Position numbers and translations under genes: made by a program
Assembly: GCF_000314975.1 (NCBI RefSeq)
Contig: NZ_BAEN01000035.1
Span: 62,001 to 126,000 of the forward strand
DNA from: Aliiglaciecola lipolytica E3
GTDB lineage: Bacteria; Pseudomonadota; Gammaproteobacteria; Enterobacterales; Alteromonadaceae
Reading direction: 5' to 3'
DNA: 64,000 bases
In this document: piece after piece, positions 19,047 to 28,642 of the stretch
Numbering within the stretch: position 1 is the stretch's first letter
Layout of the letters: every line of letters begins with the position of its first letter
The notes under the pieces: generated by a model
What the model saw: only the letters and a program-made list of their open reading frames with translations
Databases searched by the model: none
Told to the model about the DNA's origin: nothing

Positions 19047-22000
19047 TTAATCGCGCATCTGTCCGCGCAACAAATTGGCACTATTAGTCACACTGGCAAT
19101 GGTACCTAGCACTCCAGCCATAGACGCCGCAATAATATAGATAGACTCGCCTGACGTCAGGGCTATGCCGCCGATAATCAAAATAATGATGACACCCAAA
19201 GGAAGCCGGTAACTTTTCCAAAGACCTTCTTCGCCATGCTTCACTAATTGATTCAGGGTAGCGCTGGTTTCCGCATGTAAAATAAAGTGAGTAAAGCTGT
19301 GATTAACGATTTCGATATTGCCTTTACGCACGGTAATTAACCCATTTAGGGCTAAGTGTTCAATCATTTGCGTGTTCGCGGGATTTAATTTTTGACGTTT
19401 GGCTAAGTTTAAGAGCGCCAGTTTTTCAGCGCGCGAACAAGACTCCCATTTAAAACGATAAAGTGCTTCGGCATTTAGCAAAATGTAATTGATGGTACTC
19501 CAACGGCTTTCGATATTAAGTTGTTCATCTTTTCTCCAAATGTGTGACCAAGAATCGAGTTCAGTGTTTTGTTCAACTTCTTGTTGAAGGAATTGCAATT
19601 CTGGAAAAGCAGATACTTCATCTTTTAGTAACTGCCAATCGATTCCTTGTTTAAAACTCTCAGGTATCACTACAATAAAGTCCATTAAACACTCTGCCCA
19701 AGACAAATATTCGGCATGATCTAAAACGCTGCTTTGATCAAGCATCAAGGGATCTTTCATTTTCACTCGTTGTAAACTGTGGAAACCTGTAAATATTGTA
19801 AAGCTATCTAGTTGGCCGGATAGGGTTAATGATTTTAACTCCATGATCAAATCGAGTAATAATTGTCTAAATTCACTTTTCTCTAAACAGGTTTCTATAT
19901 CCCATAATTCAACTGCAATTTTCGCGTTATCACAGCGAATAATATTCAACTTGAGATTGGGTAGAAATGTGTTTTCACTACTAAATTTCTGCAGACAAGG
20001 ACTGATATCAAATAAATAGTCAAAACCTTCTAATAGTTGATTGCTCCGTTGTTCTTTGACGTGTTGCATACTGCGTAACAGTAGGGATAGCCCTATTCCA
20101 TTAAGTTTAATCGTGTCACATTCAATTTTTAGGTTTTCACTACGTTGTTCAAAATGCAGTGTTTGTACTGATCGCGTCATGCGACTGATATGTTGTAGGA
20201 ATCGCTCTGGGCAATATAAGCGATTCCACAATAAGTGAGAGTTAAACTTAAACCATGCCCAAATAAGAACGGCGAAAATACATGCGTAAAACAAGATTGT
20301 TTCTACTAGACTATTTGGTTTTCTGTGTTTTTCAGTTAAATAAGCTTGGAAATCTGCGCTAGGTACATAAGTCGCTGCAAGTTCTTTATCTAGAATATAA
20401 ATGTTTATCCATTGCCATAAATAGGTGGCTCCGAAAACAGAACTTAGGCTAGGGTAGTCGTCTGGGTGAACTTGTGTTGAATGATTTTGACAATCTCCGT
20501 CTCGACGCGTTAAACGTTCACGCCAATTTTTATCTAACGGTAGTAAATCGGTTGGTGCGATTCGCTTAGACGTGATGGAGTTAGGATAGCGACTTAAACC
20601 AATCGATGTAACTTCTTGCCGCTCGTAATTTAACCAGTTGCAAGCAAGCTGTTGATAATGGAAATCTAAACTTTTTTCAGGTGTACTTGCGGTTTCTTGC
20701 AAGTACAAAAAATGGATACTAACGGCGATTAACACCGCGATGATGAGTCTTTTTGAGCCAAGTCTTGCTGATACTAATGTGGTTTCATTTAGTTGTTTGT
20801 AAGGAAAACAAAAATGTTTATAACATCCCCGATAAACAAAAAAAGTTGCAATGGTTAAGCCGATAAATGGTAGCCATAAAGACCAATTGAGTCCGTGACC
20901 ATGGCTAATCAGGCCATCAATATTATGTCCTAAAATATACAAGCAGTAGCTGGTACTAAACAGCACTGAACTGACTAACATCACAAGCCTAACATTCAGT
21001 TTAGACGGTAAATTAAGTTTTTGTTTCAGCGTATTGGTATAAACAAAATGTCGAATCATTAATATACCCAACACCATCAAACCGATAATCGCCGCAAATG
21101 TAGTGGCAACGTACAAAAATTGATTACTCATAAACGTTTGAAGACTGTCATTGGGGTAAAAAACCACGATAGCCCATTTATCAATTACCGTGCTAGATAA
21201 CGCAAAGCGCCCACTTTGACCGTGGTAGGTGCCTTCTATCAAGCCTTTATTTAGTTCCGGGTAATGATCTAATCCCGCTTTTAACCATTTACTTAATGAA
21301 GAGCTAGGGTCACCAGAGAAATATAAATTTTCCACCAATGAACGCCCAGAGTCATTGTGAAACAATACGTCGCCATTACTGCGATCTACAACCATATAAT
21401 TAAAATCATAAGGTGGAGATTGTCCAAGGGTCATCGAAGGCAGTAATACATCAGCAGCTAAAATGTAATCATAGGTGTGCTCATCGCCGGGTGCTGAAAT
21501 CGGCATCGAAATAGTTGTCCCACGGGTACCATTGGTGACATTTAATAACCTTTGAATATAAATGTTATGGAATTGGGCCGAGTCAGCATGCTGACTTTGT
21601 TCGGCCTTGTCATCTGTAGCTGTTGACGTGTTATTCGGCTCAGTGATACGCGCGATATCCCAACCTTTTTGATCTCTTACTTTTTTGTAATAGTTACGAT
21701 GGGATAAGTTAAAGGTTGCAGGCAGTGCGTTGCTTTCTTGAAAATTAAGTGAAGGTAGAACCGAGTTACCTTCTTTATTAATAGCAAACGCAGACAAAAT
21801 AGTATGGTTTTGCTGCTGTTTAAATCCACTAGCAATCGACGTATTTAAGGATTTTTCTGAATCTAAGTTTAGGGTTTGGTTGTTAGAATAAAAATCCAGG
21901 GTCACATCATCTGCTTTATTCGAAGAGAATGCTTTTAACATCACGTTTATAGCGTGATCATCAAACTCAAGCTGGATTACATTATCGGTCTTGGCATCTT

Positions 22001-23324
22001 TGGGGCAATTATAAGTTATCGAGTAGGTTTTGTTAGGGGTGCTAGCGCTACCAGGTAACCAATAGTTGGGCGTGTTGTCGTTGCAATGTAATTTATTAAG
22101 GCTTAACACTGCTTTTTTCATTGAGTCATTAAAGTCGCTTATGTCCTCATTGCTGAAACTGTTATAGATCTCAGACTTTTTAGAGAACTTTGCTAAGGTC
22201 GCTAAAATTTCTGTATAAAATGACTTATATTGATCCAATCGGGTAAATACTTGATTGATATCTTTACGTAGTTTGTTATCAAGGTGATGGGCGTACTCCA
22301 GTGCTATTTGGTCTTTTTCTAGTTGCAACAACGATTTCTGCATGTATCCCAGTGTAAATGCCAAAATAACGATGAAAAAACTGTAACTAGCAGCCACAGT
22401 TAGCAAACGATACGTTTTGGTAATTGATTGGTTTTTAGGTAATAAAAATAAACGCAACAAACACCACATAAACAACAGACTGACTAGGGTGACCACGAGT
22501 AAAGATAAGTTCCAATCGTTATTTTCTCGGTTGGCTAGCTTGCTTTGTGGCAACAATCCAACCAGATACAATTTTTCTAAATCGATCGATTTAGCAGAGC
22601 TGTCACTGCCCTTGGTAGTATCCGATGCCTTTTTGAGTGGTGTTTCTAAAGAAAAGGGGAAGACAAACACGCGAAATTCGCCATAGGAGATTTTCATGTC
22701 TACATGGTTGCTATAACTTGGCAGGCTAGCGTTGTTTCCATCGCTTTGTTGCGATTGGGACTCACTGAAATTAAATTGGAATTGTTTGTTTTTGCGTTGA
22801 ATCTGCTGATTAATGCTGCGTAGTTCAACTATGGATATGGTGCGCTCGTCACCGACTGTGGCAATGACCTTGCCGTTGATATCAGCAAATAAATATTGGC
22901 TAAACCCTTTTTTAGGGCTGGGGAGGATATCTTCAAATGATAATTCGGCTTCGAACTGTTCAGCACCTGACTCTTGGTCTGCAGTGACATGTAAGGTTTT
23001 ACCAATGATTGAATACTTAAATGAATCAACTTTTAATAAGTTTTGTTCTGAAGAGGCTTTTCGGGTATAGCTAGGTAGCAATGATCGAATTGAAGAAATA
23101 CCTTCCTTAAAACGGTGCATACTGTCTAATTTGTTTAAATTTTCTTGAAATTCATTGGATGCTTCGTAAAGCACTCTATAATAGTCATGGTTAGCTGTGC
23201 GATCTTTTTGGTTTAAAAGCGCGTAGTAACCTATTGCTGCAAAAATTAGCAAAATTAGAATGCCGTAAACCCACGTTTTTTTAATGGGACCGGCAGTTGT
23301 CGATTTGGCAGTTTCCGATGGCAT
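19047..23324 (-). CDS. Giant multi-pass membrane protein: Cache-like sensor with degenerate P-loop-like cytoplasmic domain
   Basis: 1425 residues from the ATG at 23324 (AGGG nearby); an upstream TTG at 23375 has no ribosome site. Order: helix about 19-36; periplasmic region to about 270; helices about 273-295 and 307-328; a long periplasmic domain (about 335-730) with the double-Cache hallmarks NLSHRNYYKKVRDQ (about 539-552) and YIQRLLNVTNGTRGTTISMPI (about 589-609); five helices between 735 and 1025 with a further periplasmic loop; a cytoplasmic part (about 1035-1360); and two C-terminal helices. The cytoplasmic part has LNGIGLSLLL (1074-1083) and VELWDIE (1138-1144) where an NTPase would have Walker A and B, both degenerate. 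This reading of the cytoplasmic part is inference. No histidine kinase, GGDEF or methyl-accepting domain is visible. Function unknown. Confidence 0.6.
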   Translation of the reverse strand: MPSETAKSTTAGPIKKTWVYGILILLIFAAIGYYALLNQKDRTANHDYYRVLYEASNEFQENLNKLDSMHRFKEGISSIRSLLPSYTRKASSEQNLLKVDSFKYSIIGKTLHVTADQESGAEQFEAELSFEDILPSPKKGFSQYLFADINGKVIATVGDERTISIVELRSINQQIQRKNKQFQFNFSESQSQQSDGNNASLPSYSNHVDMKISYGEFRVFVFPFSLETPLKKASDTTKGSDSSAKSIDLEKLYLVGLLPQSKLANRENNDWNLSLLVVTLVSLLFMWCLLRLFLLPKNQSITKTYRLLTVAASYSFFIVILAFTLGYMQKSLLQLEKDQIALEYAHHLDNKLRKDINQVFTRLDQYKSFYTEILATLAKFSKKSEIYNSFSNEDISDFNDSMKKAVLSLNKLHCNDNTPNYWLPGSASTPNKTYSITYNCPKDAKTDNVIQLEFDDHAINVMLKAFSSNKADDVTLDFYSNNQTLNLDSEKSLNTSIASGFKQQQNHTILSAFAINKEGNSVLPSLNFQESNALPATFNLSHRNYYKKVRDQKGWDIARITEPNNTSTATDDKAEQSQHADSAQFHNIYIQRLLNVTNGTRGTTISMPISAPGDEHTYDYILAADVLLPSMTLGQSPPYDFNYMVVDRSNGDVLFHNDSGRSLVENLYFSGDPSSSLSKWLKAGLDHYPELNKGLIEGTYHGQSGRFALSSTVIDKWAIVVFYPNDSLQTFMSNQFLYVATTFAAIIGLMVLGILMIRHFVYTNTLKQKLNLPSKLNVRLVMLVSSVLFSTSYCLYILGHNIDGLISHGHGLNWSLWLPFIGLTIATFFVYRGCYKHFCFPYKQLNETTLVSARLGSKRLIIAVLIAVSIHFLYLQETASTPEKSLDFHYQQLACNWLNYERQEVTSIGLSRYPNSITSKRIAPTDLLPLDKNWRERLTRRDGDCQNHSTQVHPDDYPSLSSVFGATYLWQWINIYILDKELAATYVPSADFQAYLTEKHRKPNSLVETILFYACIFAVLIWAWFKFNSHLLWNRLYCPERFLQHISRMTRSVQTLHFEQRSENLKIECDTIKLNGIGLSLLLRSMQHVKEQRSNQLLEGFDYLFDISPCLQKFSSENTFLPNLKLNIIRCDNAKIAVELWDIETCLEKSEFRQLLLDLIMELKSLTLSGQLDSFTIFTGFHSLQRVKMKDPLMLDQSSVLDHAEYLSWAECLMDFIVVIPESFKQGIDWQLLKDEVSAFPELQFLQQEVEQNTELDSWSHIWRKDEQLNIESRWSTINYILLNAEALYRFKWESCSRAEKLALLNLAKRQKLNPANTQMIEHLALNGLITVRKGNIEIVNHSFTHFILHAETSATLNQLVKHGEEGLWKSYRLPLGVIIILIIGGIALTSGESIYIIAASMAGVLGTIASVTNSANLLRGQMRD

Positions 23325-23444
23325 AATATTTTTCCCTATAGGGTTAATTAAGCTATCAAATTGTCTATTTTGCAAGCTAAAAAGGTTAAATTTTAATCAT
23401 TTTTTGACCGGGAACCAATTTCGGTCAAGTAAAAAGGAAACGCG

Positions 23445-23828
23445 ATGCCAGACCTATCTACGGACGAATTTATTGCCATTAGCAAATTACAACCTGAAGC
23501 GCGATTTGATTATGCGTTGGAGAAAATCACAGAACATAAAGAGTTGTGGGGGTTATTCGGCGAAAATGGTTGGTTATTATTGCAAGCGGAAGACGATGCT
23601 TGTATGCCAATTTGGCCAAGTGAATCATTTGCAAAAGCGTGGGAGAAAAACGATTTTCCGGATTGCAAACCCAAAACTATATCGTTAGAGGATTGGATGC
23701 AGCAGTGGTTGCCCGGAATGGAGAAAAATGGAACATTAATACTCGTTTTTCCTCTTAGTGAAGATGAAGAAGGTATAATGTTAGAGGCTAGTGAACTTAC
23801 CGAGTGCTTTAACGAGTTGCAGGAATAA
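23445..23828 (+). CDS. DUF2750 family protein
   Basis: 127-residue acidic soluble protein. The pattern of N-terminal helix, ELWGLFGENGWLLLQ, MPIWPSESFAKAW and C-terminal LILVFPLSEDEEGIML fits DUF2750, a small family of unknown role common in gammaproteobacteria. AAAAAGGAAA precedes the ATG. It is divergent from the giant membrane protein, with 120 bases between the two starts. Confidence 0.8.
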   Translation: MPDLSTDEFIAISKLQPEARFDYALEKITEHKELWGLFGENGWLLLQAEDDACMPIWPSESFAKAWEKNDFPDCKPKTISLEDWMQQWLPGMEKNGTLILVFPLSEDEEGIMLEASELTECFNELQE

Positions 23829-23864
23829 AGCCGCCATCTTCATTTGCTTTAACAAGATTATTTT

Positions 23865-23902
23865 AGGATATATCTTTATCGCGCTTTGTGACGGTATATC
23901 CT
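23865..23902. repeat. 8-bp inverted repeat upstream of the desulfurase gene
   Basis: AGGATATA (23865-23872) and TATATCCT (23895-23902) flank a 22-base spacer in the 111-base gap between the DUF2750 gene and the cysteine desulfurase. It may be an operator or a weak terminator; the signal is modest. Confidence 0.3.
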
Positions 23903-23939
23903 TATTATTCTTCACATCTATAAAACTATATGCGGACAC

Positions 23940-25613
23940 ATGAAAGATACTTCACTACGTCACTTTTTTCCTTTTTTTGAACATCACCAAAATGCAGAAT
24001 TTGTCTATTTTGATAGTGCGGCCACTACTCAAAAGCCGTTAACTGTTTTAAATAGTATCCGCGATTTTTATTTATTAAAAAACGTAAATGTGCACCGTTC
24101 TTCTTTTTCATTAGCAAATCAGACAACTGCAGAGTTTGAAGCGACGCGATCAGCGGTCAGTGAATTTATTGGGTCGTCGCATAAAGACCAAATCGTGTTT
24201 ACGAAAGGAGCGACAGAGAGTATTAATTTAATCGCTCGATCTCTTGAAGAAAAAGACTTCCCTAGCGGTGGCAGGATATTGGTTTCAGCCTCTGAGCATC
24301 ACGCGAATCTTGTTCCATGGCAAATACTGGCGAAAAAGAAAAACTTGCATATTGATGTGATACCGATTGATGAAAATGGGATTTGGGACCTTGATGAAGG
24401 CTTAAAATTGCTTACTCAGCAAACCTGTATTTTGGCAATCGGTATGGTGTCCAATGCATTTGGCAGTATTCAACCGGTTCAGGCTTTTTTGCAAAAAGCA
24501 AAAGCATTTCAGACGATTTCTGTACTTGATGCAGCACAAGCCGTCGCCCATATTCCAATTGATGTGCAGGCGTTGGATTGTGACTTCTTGGTATTCAGTG
24601 GGCATAAAGCGTTTGCGCCGACAGGAACCGGAGTGTTGTACGGAAAACGAAAAATGCTTGCTAATTTACCGGTATTTTTGACCGGCGGAGAAATGGTCAA
24701 AGACGTCGAGTTCGATAGGGCCACTTATCAGTTAGCGCCATTGAAATTCGAGGCGGGAACACCGCACATTGAAGGGATTCTAGCGCTAAAAGACGCGTTA
24801 ATGTTTATTACTGATAATCGTCAAAGCATATTACATCATGAGAAATTTTTATTGGATCATCTACTTCAAAAAATCCAACAAATTAAAAATGTTACTTTAT
24901 ATGGTGATAATAAAAATAGCATTGCGACTGTGTCATTTACGGTGGAGGGTTTGAATAGTCACGATGTGGGTATCATGCTGGCAGAGAAAGGAATTGCCGT
25001 GCGAGTTGGTCATCATTGCGCTATGCCTTTAATGAAACGGTTAGGTATAGCTGGCACGATTCGCGTCTCCCTTAGCTGTTATAACACGCAATCTGAAATT
25101 GATTATTTTATTGAACAACTACAAGCTGCTATTGAACAGTTAAGCCAGTCCACAGTTCAGCCATTGAAAGTACAGAGTGATGTTTCTACTGTGGCTACAG
25201 AACAGGCTAAATCCAAGGGGGAATTGGCTAGCGCCATTAAAGGGGCTAACGGTTGGGATCAAGTATTCCGGCAAATAATGTTGGCTGGAAAATCGTTGAC
25301 GAGATTGGCAGATAATAAAAAATCTGCCGATGCAGAGATTTATGGTTGCGAATCACAAGTGTGGCTGGTGTGCTATGTCAATCAATCTCAAGATTTAATG
25401 TTTGAAGTTGATGCGAGTAGTAAAATTGTTCGTGGCCTATTAGCTGTTATTTTAGAGCCTATTCAAAATCAATCTGCTGAATTTGTTTCATCATTTGATT
25501 ACAAATCTTATATGACTGAGATACAGTTAGAAAAACATTTAAGCGAAACACGTGGTAATGGTTTAAACGCGGTTATTCAGCGAATTAAACAACATGCAAA
25601 ACAATATTTGTAA
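23940..25613 (+). CDS. Fused SufS-type cysteine desulfurase and SufE-type sulfur acceptor
   Basis: 557 residues in two parts. Residues 1-405 are a group II cysteine desulfurase: ASEHHANLVPW, the PLP lysine K223 in FSGHKAFAPTGTGVLYG, and the catalytic C360 in VGHHCAMPLM. Residues from about 430 to the end are a SufE/CsdE domain: WDQVFRQIMLAGKSLTRL and the persulfide-accepting C470 in YGCESQVWL. Together they would take sulfur from cysteine and pass it within one chain, for Fe-S assembly or tRNA/molybdopterin thiolation. In E. coli these are separate (SufS/SufE, CsdA/CsdE). No suf scaffold genes are adjacent, so a Csd-like role is more likely. Confidence 0.9.
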   Translation: MKDTSLRHFFPFFEHHQNAEFVYFDSAATTQKPLTVLNSIRDFYLLKNVNVHRSSFSLANQTTAEFEATRSAVSEFIGSSHKDQIVFTKGATESINLIARSLEEKDFPSGGRILVSASEHHANLVPWQILAKKKNLHIDVIPIDENGIWDLDEGLKLLTQQTCILAIGMVSNAFGSIQPVQAFLQKAKAFQTISVLDAAQAVAHIPIDVQALDCDFLVFSGHKAFAPTGTGVLYGKRKMLANLPVFLTGGEMVKDVEFDRATYQLAPLKFEAGTPHIEGILALKDALMFITDNRQSILHHEKFLLDHLLQKIQQIKNVTLYGDNKNSIATVSFTVEGLNSHDVGIMLAEKGIAVRVGHHCAMPLMKRLGIAGTIRVSLSCYNTQSEIDYFIEQLQAAIEQLSQSTVQPLKVQSDVSTVATEQAKSKGELASAIKGANGWDQVFRQIMLAGKSLTRLADNKKSADAEIYGCESQVWLVCYVNQSQDLMFEVDASSKIVRGLLAVILEPIQNQSAEFVSSFDYKSYMTEIQLEKHLSETRGNGLNAVIQRIKQHAKQYL

Positions 25614-25665
25614 GTCAATGAGCTAATTGAGATTAGCTGTCTTACCTGGTAACGATAGGAAATAT

Positions 25666-27222
25666 ATGTCCCAAGAAAATGAAGTCAAGTTGCTCGCTCG
25701 AAATCTTAATGAGTCAGATTTTGAAGTGCTCAAAGTCATAATGAATAAGGTTTACCCTAATTTGGGTGGCTCTATCACTAAAAAACGCTATTTAGCGATG
25801 TTAAAGATATTCAGAGATGGGCAAATTTGTATAGAGGATGATGGGCAGGTCGTCGCTGCAGCTTTTTCAGTTATTGTCGATTACGATAAGTTTGGCGATG
25901 AACATACCTATGATGAAATAACTGGGAATTCTTATCTGACCACGCATGATCCTAACGGTGATGTTTTGTATGGTATTGAAGTATTTGTTGATCCTGAATA
26001 TCGTAATCTACGCCTAGGACGCCGCTTGTATGAAGCCCGTAAAGAGCTTTGTCAGAGCTTGAATTTACGAGCAATCATTTTAGGTGGCAGAATACCCAAT
26101 TACAAAAACCACAGTCACGAGTTATCACCGCAAAAGTACATAGAGGCGGTTAAACGAAGAGACCTTTATGATCCGATATTGACGTTCCAACTATCAAATG
26201 ACTTTGAAGTGAAACGTGTTCTGCGCGGTTATATGCCTGAAGATAAAGAATCTCAAGGCTATGCAACACTGTTAGAGTGGTTCAATATTTATTATGAACC
26301 CAAGAAACGCAAATTATTCGGACATCAAAAAGACTCGGTACGAATTGGTTGTGTGCAATGGCAGATGCGTGAAATGCAAAGTGTCGATGAATTACTTCAA
26401 CAGTTTGAGTATTTTGTTGACGCATTGTCAGACTATCGCTGCGACGTCGCGCTGTTTCCTGAGTTCTTCAACGCGCCATTGATGGGCTTGGGTGATCAAA
26501 GCTCGTCAATTGAAGCGATAAAACATCTTGCCACTTACACAGATGAAATTGTGACTGCCGTTTCACATATGGCGGTGAGCTACAACATTAATATTATTGC
26601 TGGCTCAATGCCGTTAATTGAAGAGGATTTGTTATACAACGTGGCCTATATCTGTAAACGTGATGGCACAATTGAATCGCAATATAAACTGCATCCCACG
26701 CCATCTGAAAAGAAAGATTGGGCGATGGAAGGTGGTGACAGGTTAACGTTATTTGAAACCGATTTCGGTCGCATTGGTGTGTTGATTTGTTATGACGTCG
26801 AGTTTCCAGAGCTTGCTCGTTTACTCAGTGAAGAAGAAATGCAAATTTTGTTTGTACCTTTCTGGACAGACACCAAAAACGGTTACCTCAGGGTTAAGCG
26901 TTGTGCACAGGCAAGAGCCATTGAAAACGAATGTTATGTTGCAATTGCGGGTAGTATCGGAAATCTACCCAAAGTTGATAATGTTGATATTCAATATGGT
27001 CAAACTGCGGTCTTCTCGCCCTCTGATTTTGCGTTCCCGCATGATGCAGTAATGGCTGAGACCACTCCCAACACAGAAATGACCTTAATTGTGGATGTGG
27101 ACCTCGATAAACTGCAAATATTGCAAAATACCGGCTCAGTGCGTAACTTTTTGGATAAGCGTCGTGATCTCTACAAAATCGAATGGTTAGGTGAAAAGAG
27201 CATTACCAAACAGGTTAAGTAA
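25666..27222 (+). CDS. GNAT acetyltransferase fused to a carbon-nitrogen hydrolase
   Basis: 518 residues from the ATG at 25666, supported by TAGGA upstream; an earlier TTG in the frame has no ribosome site. Residues 1-220 are a GNAT N-acetyltransferase with the acetyl-CoA loop VDPEYRNLRLGRRLYEARK. Residues about 235-500 are a nitrilase-superfamily amidohydrolase with the catalytic triad E266 (LFPEFFNAP), K341 (YKLHPTPSE) and C375 (LICYDVEFPE). The fusion is known in many bacteria and usually annotated as bifunctional, but its substrate is not established. It follows the desulfurase gene by 52 bases and may be co-transcribed. Confidence 0.88.
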   Translation: MSQENEVKLLARNLNESDFEVLKVIMNKVYPNLGGSITKKRYLAMLKIFRDGQICIEDDGQVVAAAFSVIVDYDKFGDEHTYDEITGNSYLTTHDPNGDVLYGIEVFVDPEYRNLRLGRRLYEARKELCQSLNLRAIILGGRIPNYKNHSHELSPQKYIEAVKRRDLYDPILTFQLSNDFEVKRVLRGYMPEDKESQGYATLLEWFNIYYEPKKRKLFGHQKDSVRIGCVQWQMREMQSVDELLQQFEYFVDALSDYRCDVALFPEFFNAPLMGLGDQSSSIEAIKHLATYTDEIVTAVSHMAVSYNINIIAGSMPLIEEDLLYNVAYICKRDGTIESQYKLHPTPSEKKDWAMEGGDRLTLFETDFGRIGVLICYDVEFPELARLLSEEEMQILFVPFWTDTKNGYLRVKRCAQARAIENECYVAIAGSIGNLPKVDNVDIQYGQTAVFSPSDFAFPHDAVMAETTPNTEMTLIVDVDLDKLQILQNTGSVRNFLDKRRDLYKIEWLGEKSITKQVK

Positions 27223-27236
27223 ACCTCGTTTAAATG

Positions 27237-28493
27237 TCACTTTGGATGAGCGTTTTTCGCTTCTATCCACTGTGACATGTACTGTGTAGATTTGTGAGAA
27301 TGGTGTTGTAGCATCATTCCCGTAAAATTATTCAATCTCAATTGGGACAAATTGTTCTGACAATGCACAATGCGCTCACTTAAACGCTTTCGAATTTCTA
27401 CTGAATTGAATCGTTCAGTCAAAAGTTGATAGCCGTAAGTTGAAGCTTCACTCCATTTTTCCGCGTCTGTATATAATTGAATTGCTAGTTCGGCGAATAC
27501 CTGCGGATCGTCTTCAATTCCGCCTGGCCAAGTTACCGAATCATGCATTCCTTGGCTTCCAATATTTGTAGTGACTGATGGTGTGCCTGTCCACATTGCG
27601 TCTGCTAATTTTCCTTTCAAGCCGGCTCCAAATCTCAACGGTGCTAAACATACTCTACTTTGTTCCAGTACATGCAAAGCGTCGTCAGCCCAACCATCCA
27701 CGTAAAATCCTGTTTTAGGGTTATGCAGAGCGGTAGCTTTAGGAGGAGGATATGCACCATAGATGTGAAGTTCAGCTGTCGGTATTTTTTTACGGATAAT
27801 TGGCCAAATAGTTTGCTTAAGGTATAAAACTGCATCCCAATTAGGCGCGTGACGGAAATTACCGATACTGACAAAATGTTGTCGCTGAGAAAATCCATAG
27901 GATGAGGGAGTTAACTTTTCTATGTCTAACATAAATGGACAATAATGCAGCAACGCTGGTGGAATCTGGAATTGTTCGGTAAGCAACTTCATTTCATAAT
28001 CGGAGATGATCAACGTTAAGTCGCAACGATAAATCGAAGCTATTTCTCGCATCGCCATATCGCTTTTGAGGTCTGCTTCAGTGACAGCAACAGACTTTTT
28101 AAAGGCTTTGTGACGCGCATCTCGCAAAAAATGTAAGTCTTCTGTATCTAATATTCGAATCGCATTTGGACATTGTTGTGCGACTCGCCATGAAAATTGC
28201 TCTTCCATCATAAAGCGGTCAAAAAGCACAGCATCAGGGGCTAATTGTGAGACGAACTGGTCAAAAGAAGAGTGGTTAAGTGCTATGCTTACCTCTTCGA
28301 TCCCCATTGTCGATAAATCAATTTTATGTTCGGTTTTCATTGCCGGACTTGCAAACCAAATTTGATAGCCAAATGCTTGAAATGATTTCAGTAAACTAAG
28401 CATGTGCTTGCCTGCAGCAGACGAATTTGGTTCGGGCCACACATAACCTATTACTAAAAGCCGTTTTTTCGTGTCTTGTTGAGGAGTATTCAT
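27237..28493 (-). CDS. Glycosyltransferase (GT4-like)
   Basis: 418 residues with the GT-B two-domain layout. The N-terminal half (LLVIGYVWPEPNSSAAGKHMLSL) has the acceptor-domain start. The C-terminal half has VSIGNFRHAPNWDAV, ELHIYGAYPPP, VDGWADDALHVLEQSRVCLAPLRFGAGLKGKL and DAMWTGTPSVTTNIGSQGM, typical of GT4-family donor domains. No signal peptide or membrane helix. No polysaccharide genes are nearby, so the glycan it acts on cannot be inferred. Convergent with the GNAT-nitrilase gene. Confidence 0.85.
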   Translation of the reverse strand: MNTPQQDTKKRLLVIGYVWPEPNSSAAGKHMLSLLKSFQAFGYQIWFASPAMKTEHKIDLSTMGIEEVSIALNHSSFDQFVSQLAPDAVLFDRFMMEEQFSWRVAQQCPNAIRILDTEDLHFLRDARHKAFKKSVAVTEADLKSDMAMREIASIYRCDLTLIISDYEMKLLTEQFQIPPALLHYCPFMLDIEKLTPSSYGFSQRQHFVSIGNFRHAPNWDAVLYLKQTIWPIIRKKIPTAELHIYGAYPPPKATALHNPKTGFYVDGWADDALHVLEQSRVCLAPLRFGAGLKGKLADAMWTGTPSVTTNIGSQGMHDSVTWPGGIEDDPQVFAELAIQLYTDAEKWSEASTYGYQLLTERFNSVEIRKRLSERIVHCQNNLSQLRLNNFTGMMLQHHSHKSTQYMSQWIEAKNAHPK

Positions 28494-28642
28494 GCAGACC
28501 TATTGGTTTTTCAATGTTTCTTTTTATGCAAGACTGTCATTATTGACATTATCGCTTTCTAAATGTGGCATTGGATGATAACGCTATGAAGTTGCAGGTG
28601 AAAGTCATAATATTCTTTAAAACTCATTAATTGGAAACGTAC

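Noticed and set aside
23325-23375. Extended N-terminus of the giant membrane protein from a TTG
   Set aside because: The ATG at 23324 has a plausible ribosome site and the added residues show no domain.
23284-23688. 134-codon open frame overlapping the DUF2750 gene
   Set aside because: It covers the start of the DUF2750 gene in another frame; DUF2750 has a good ribosome site and family match.
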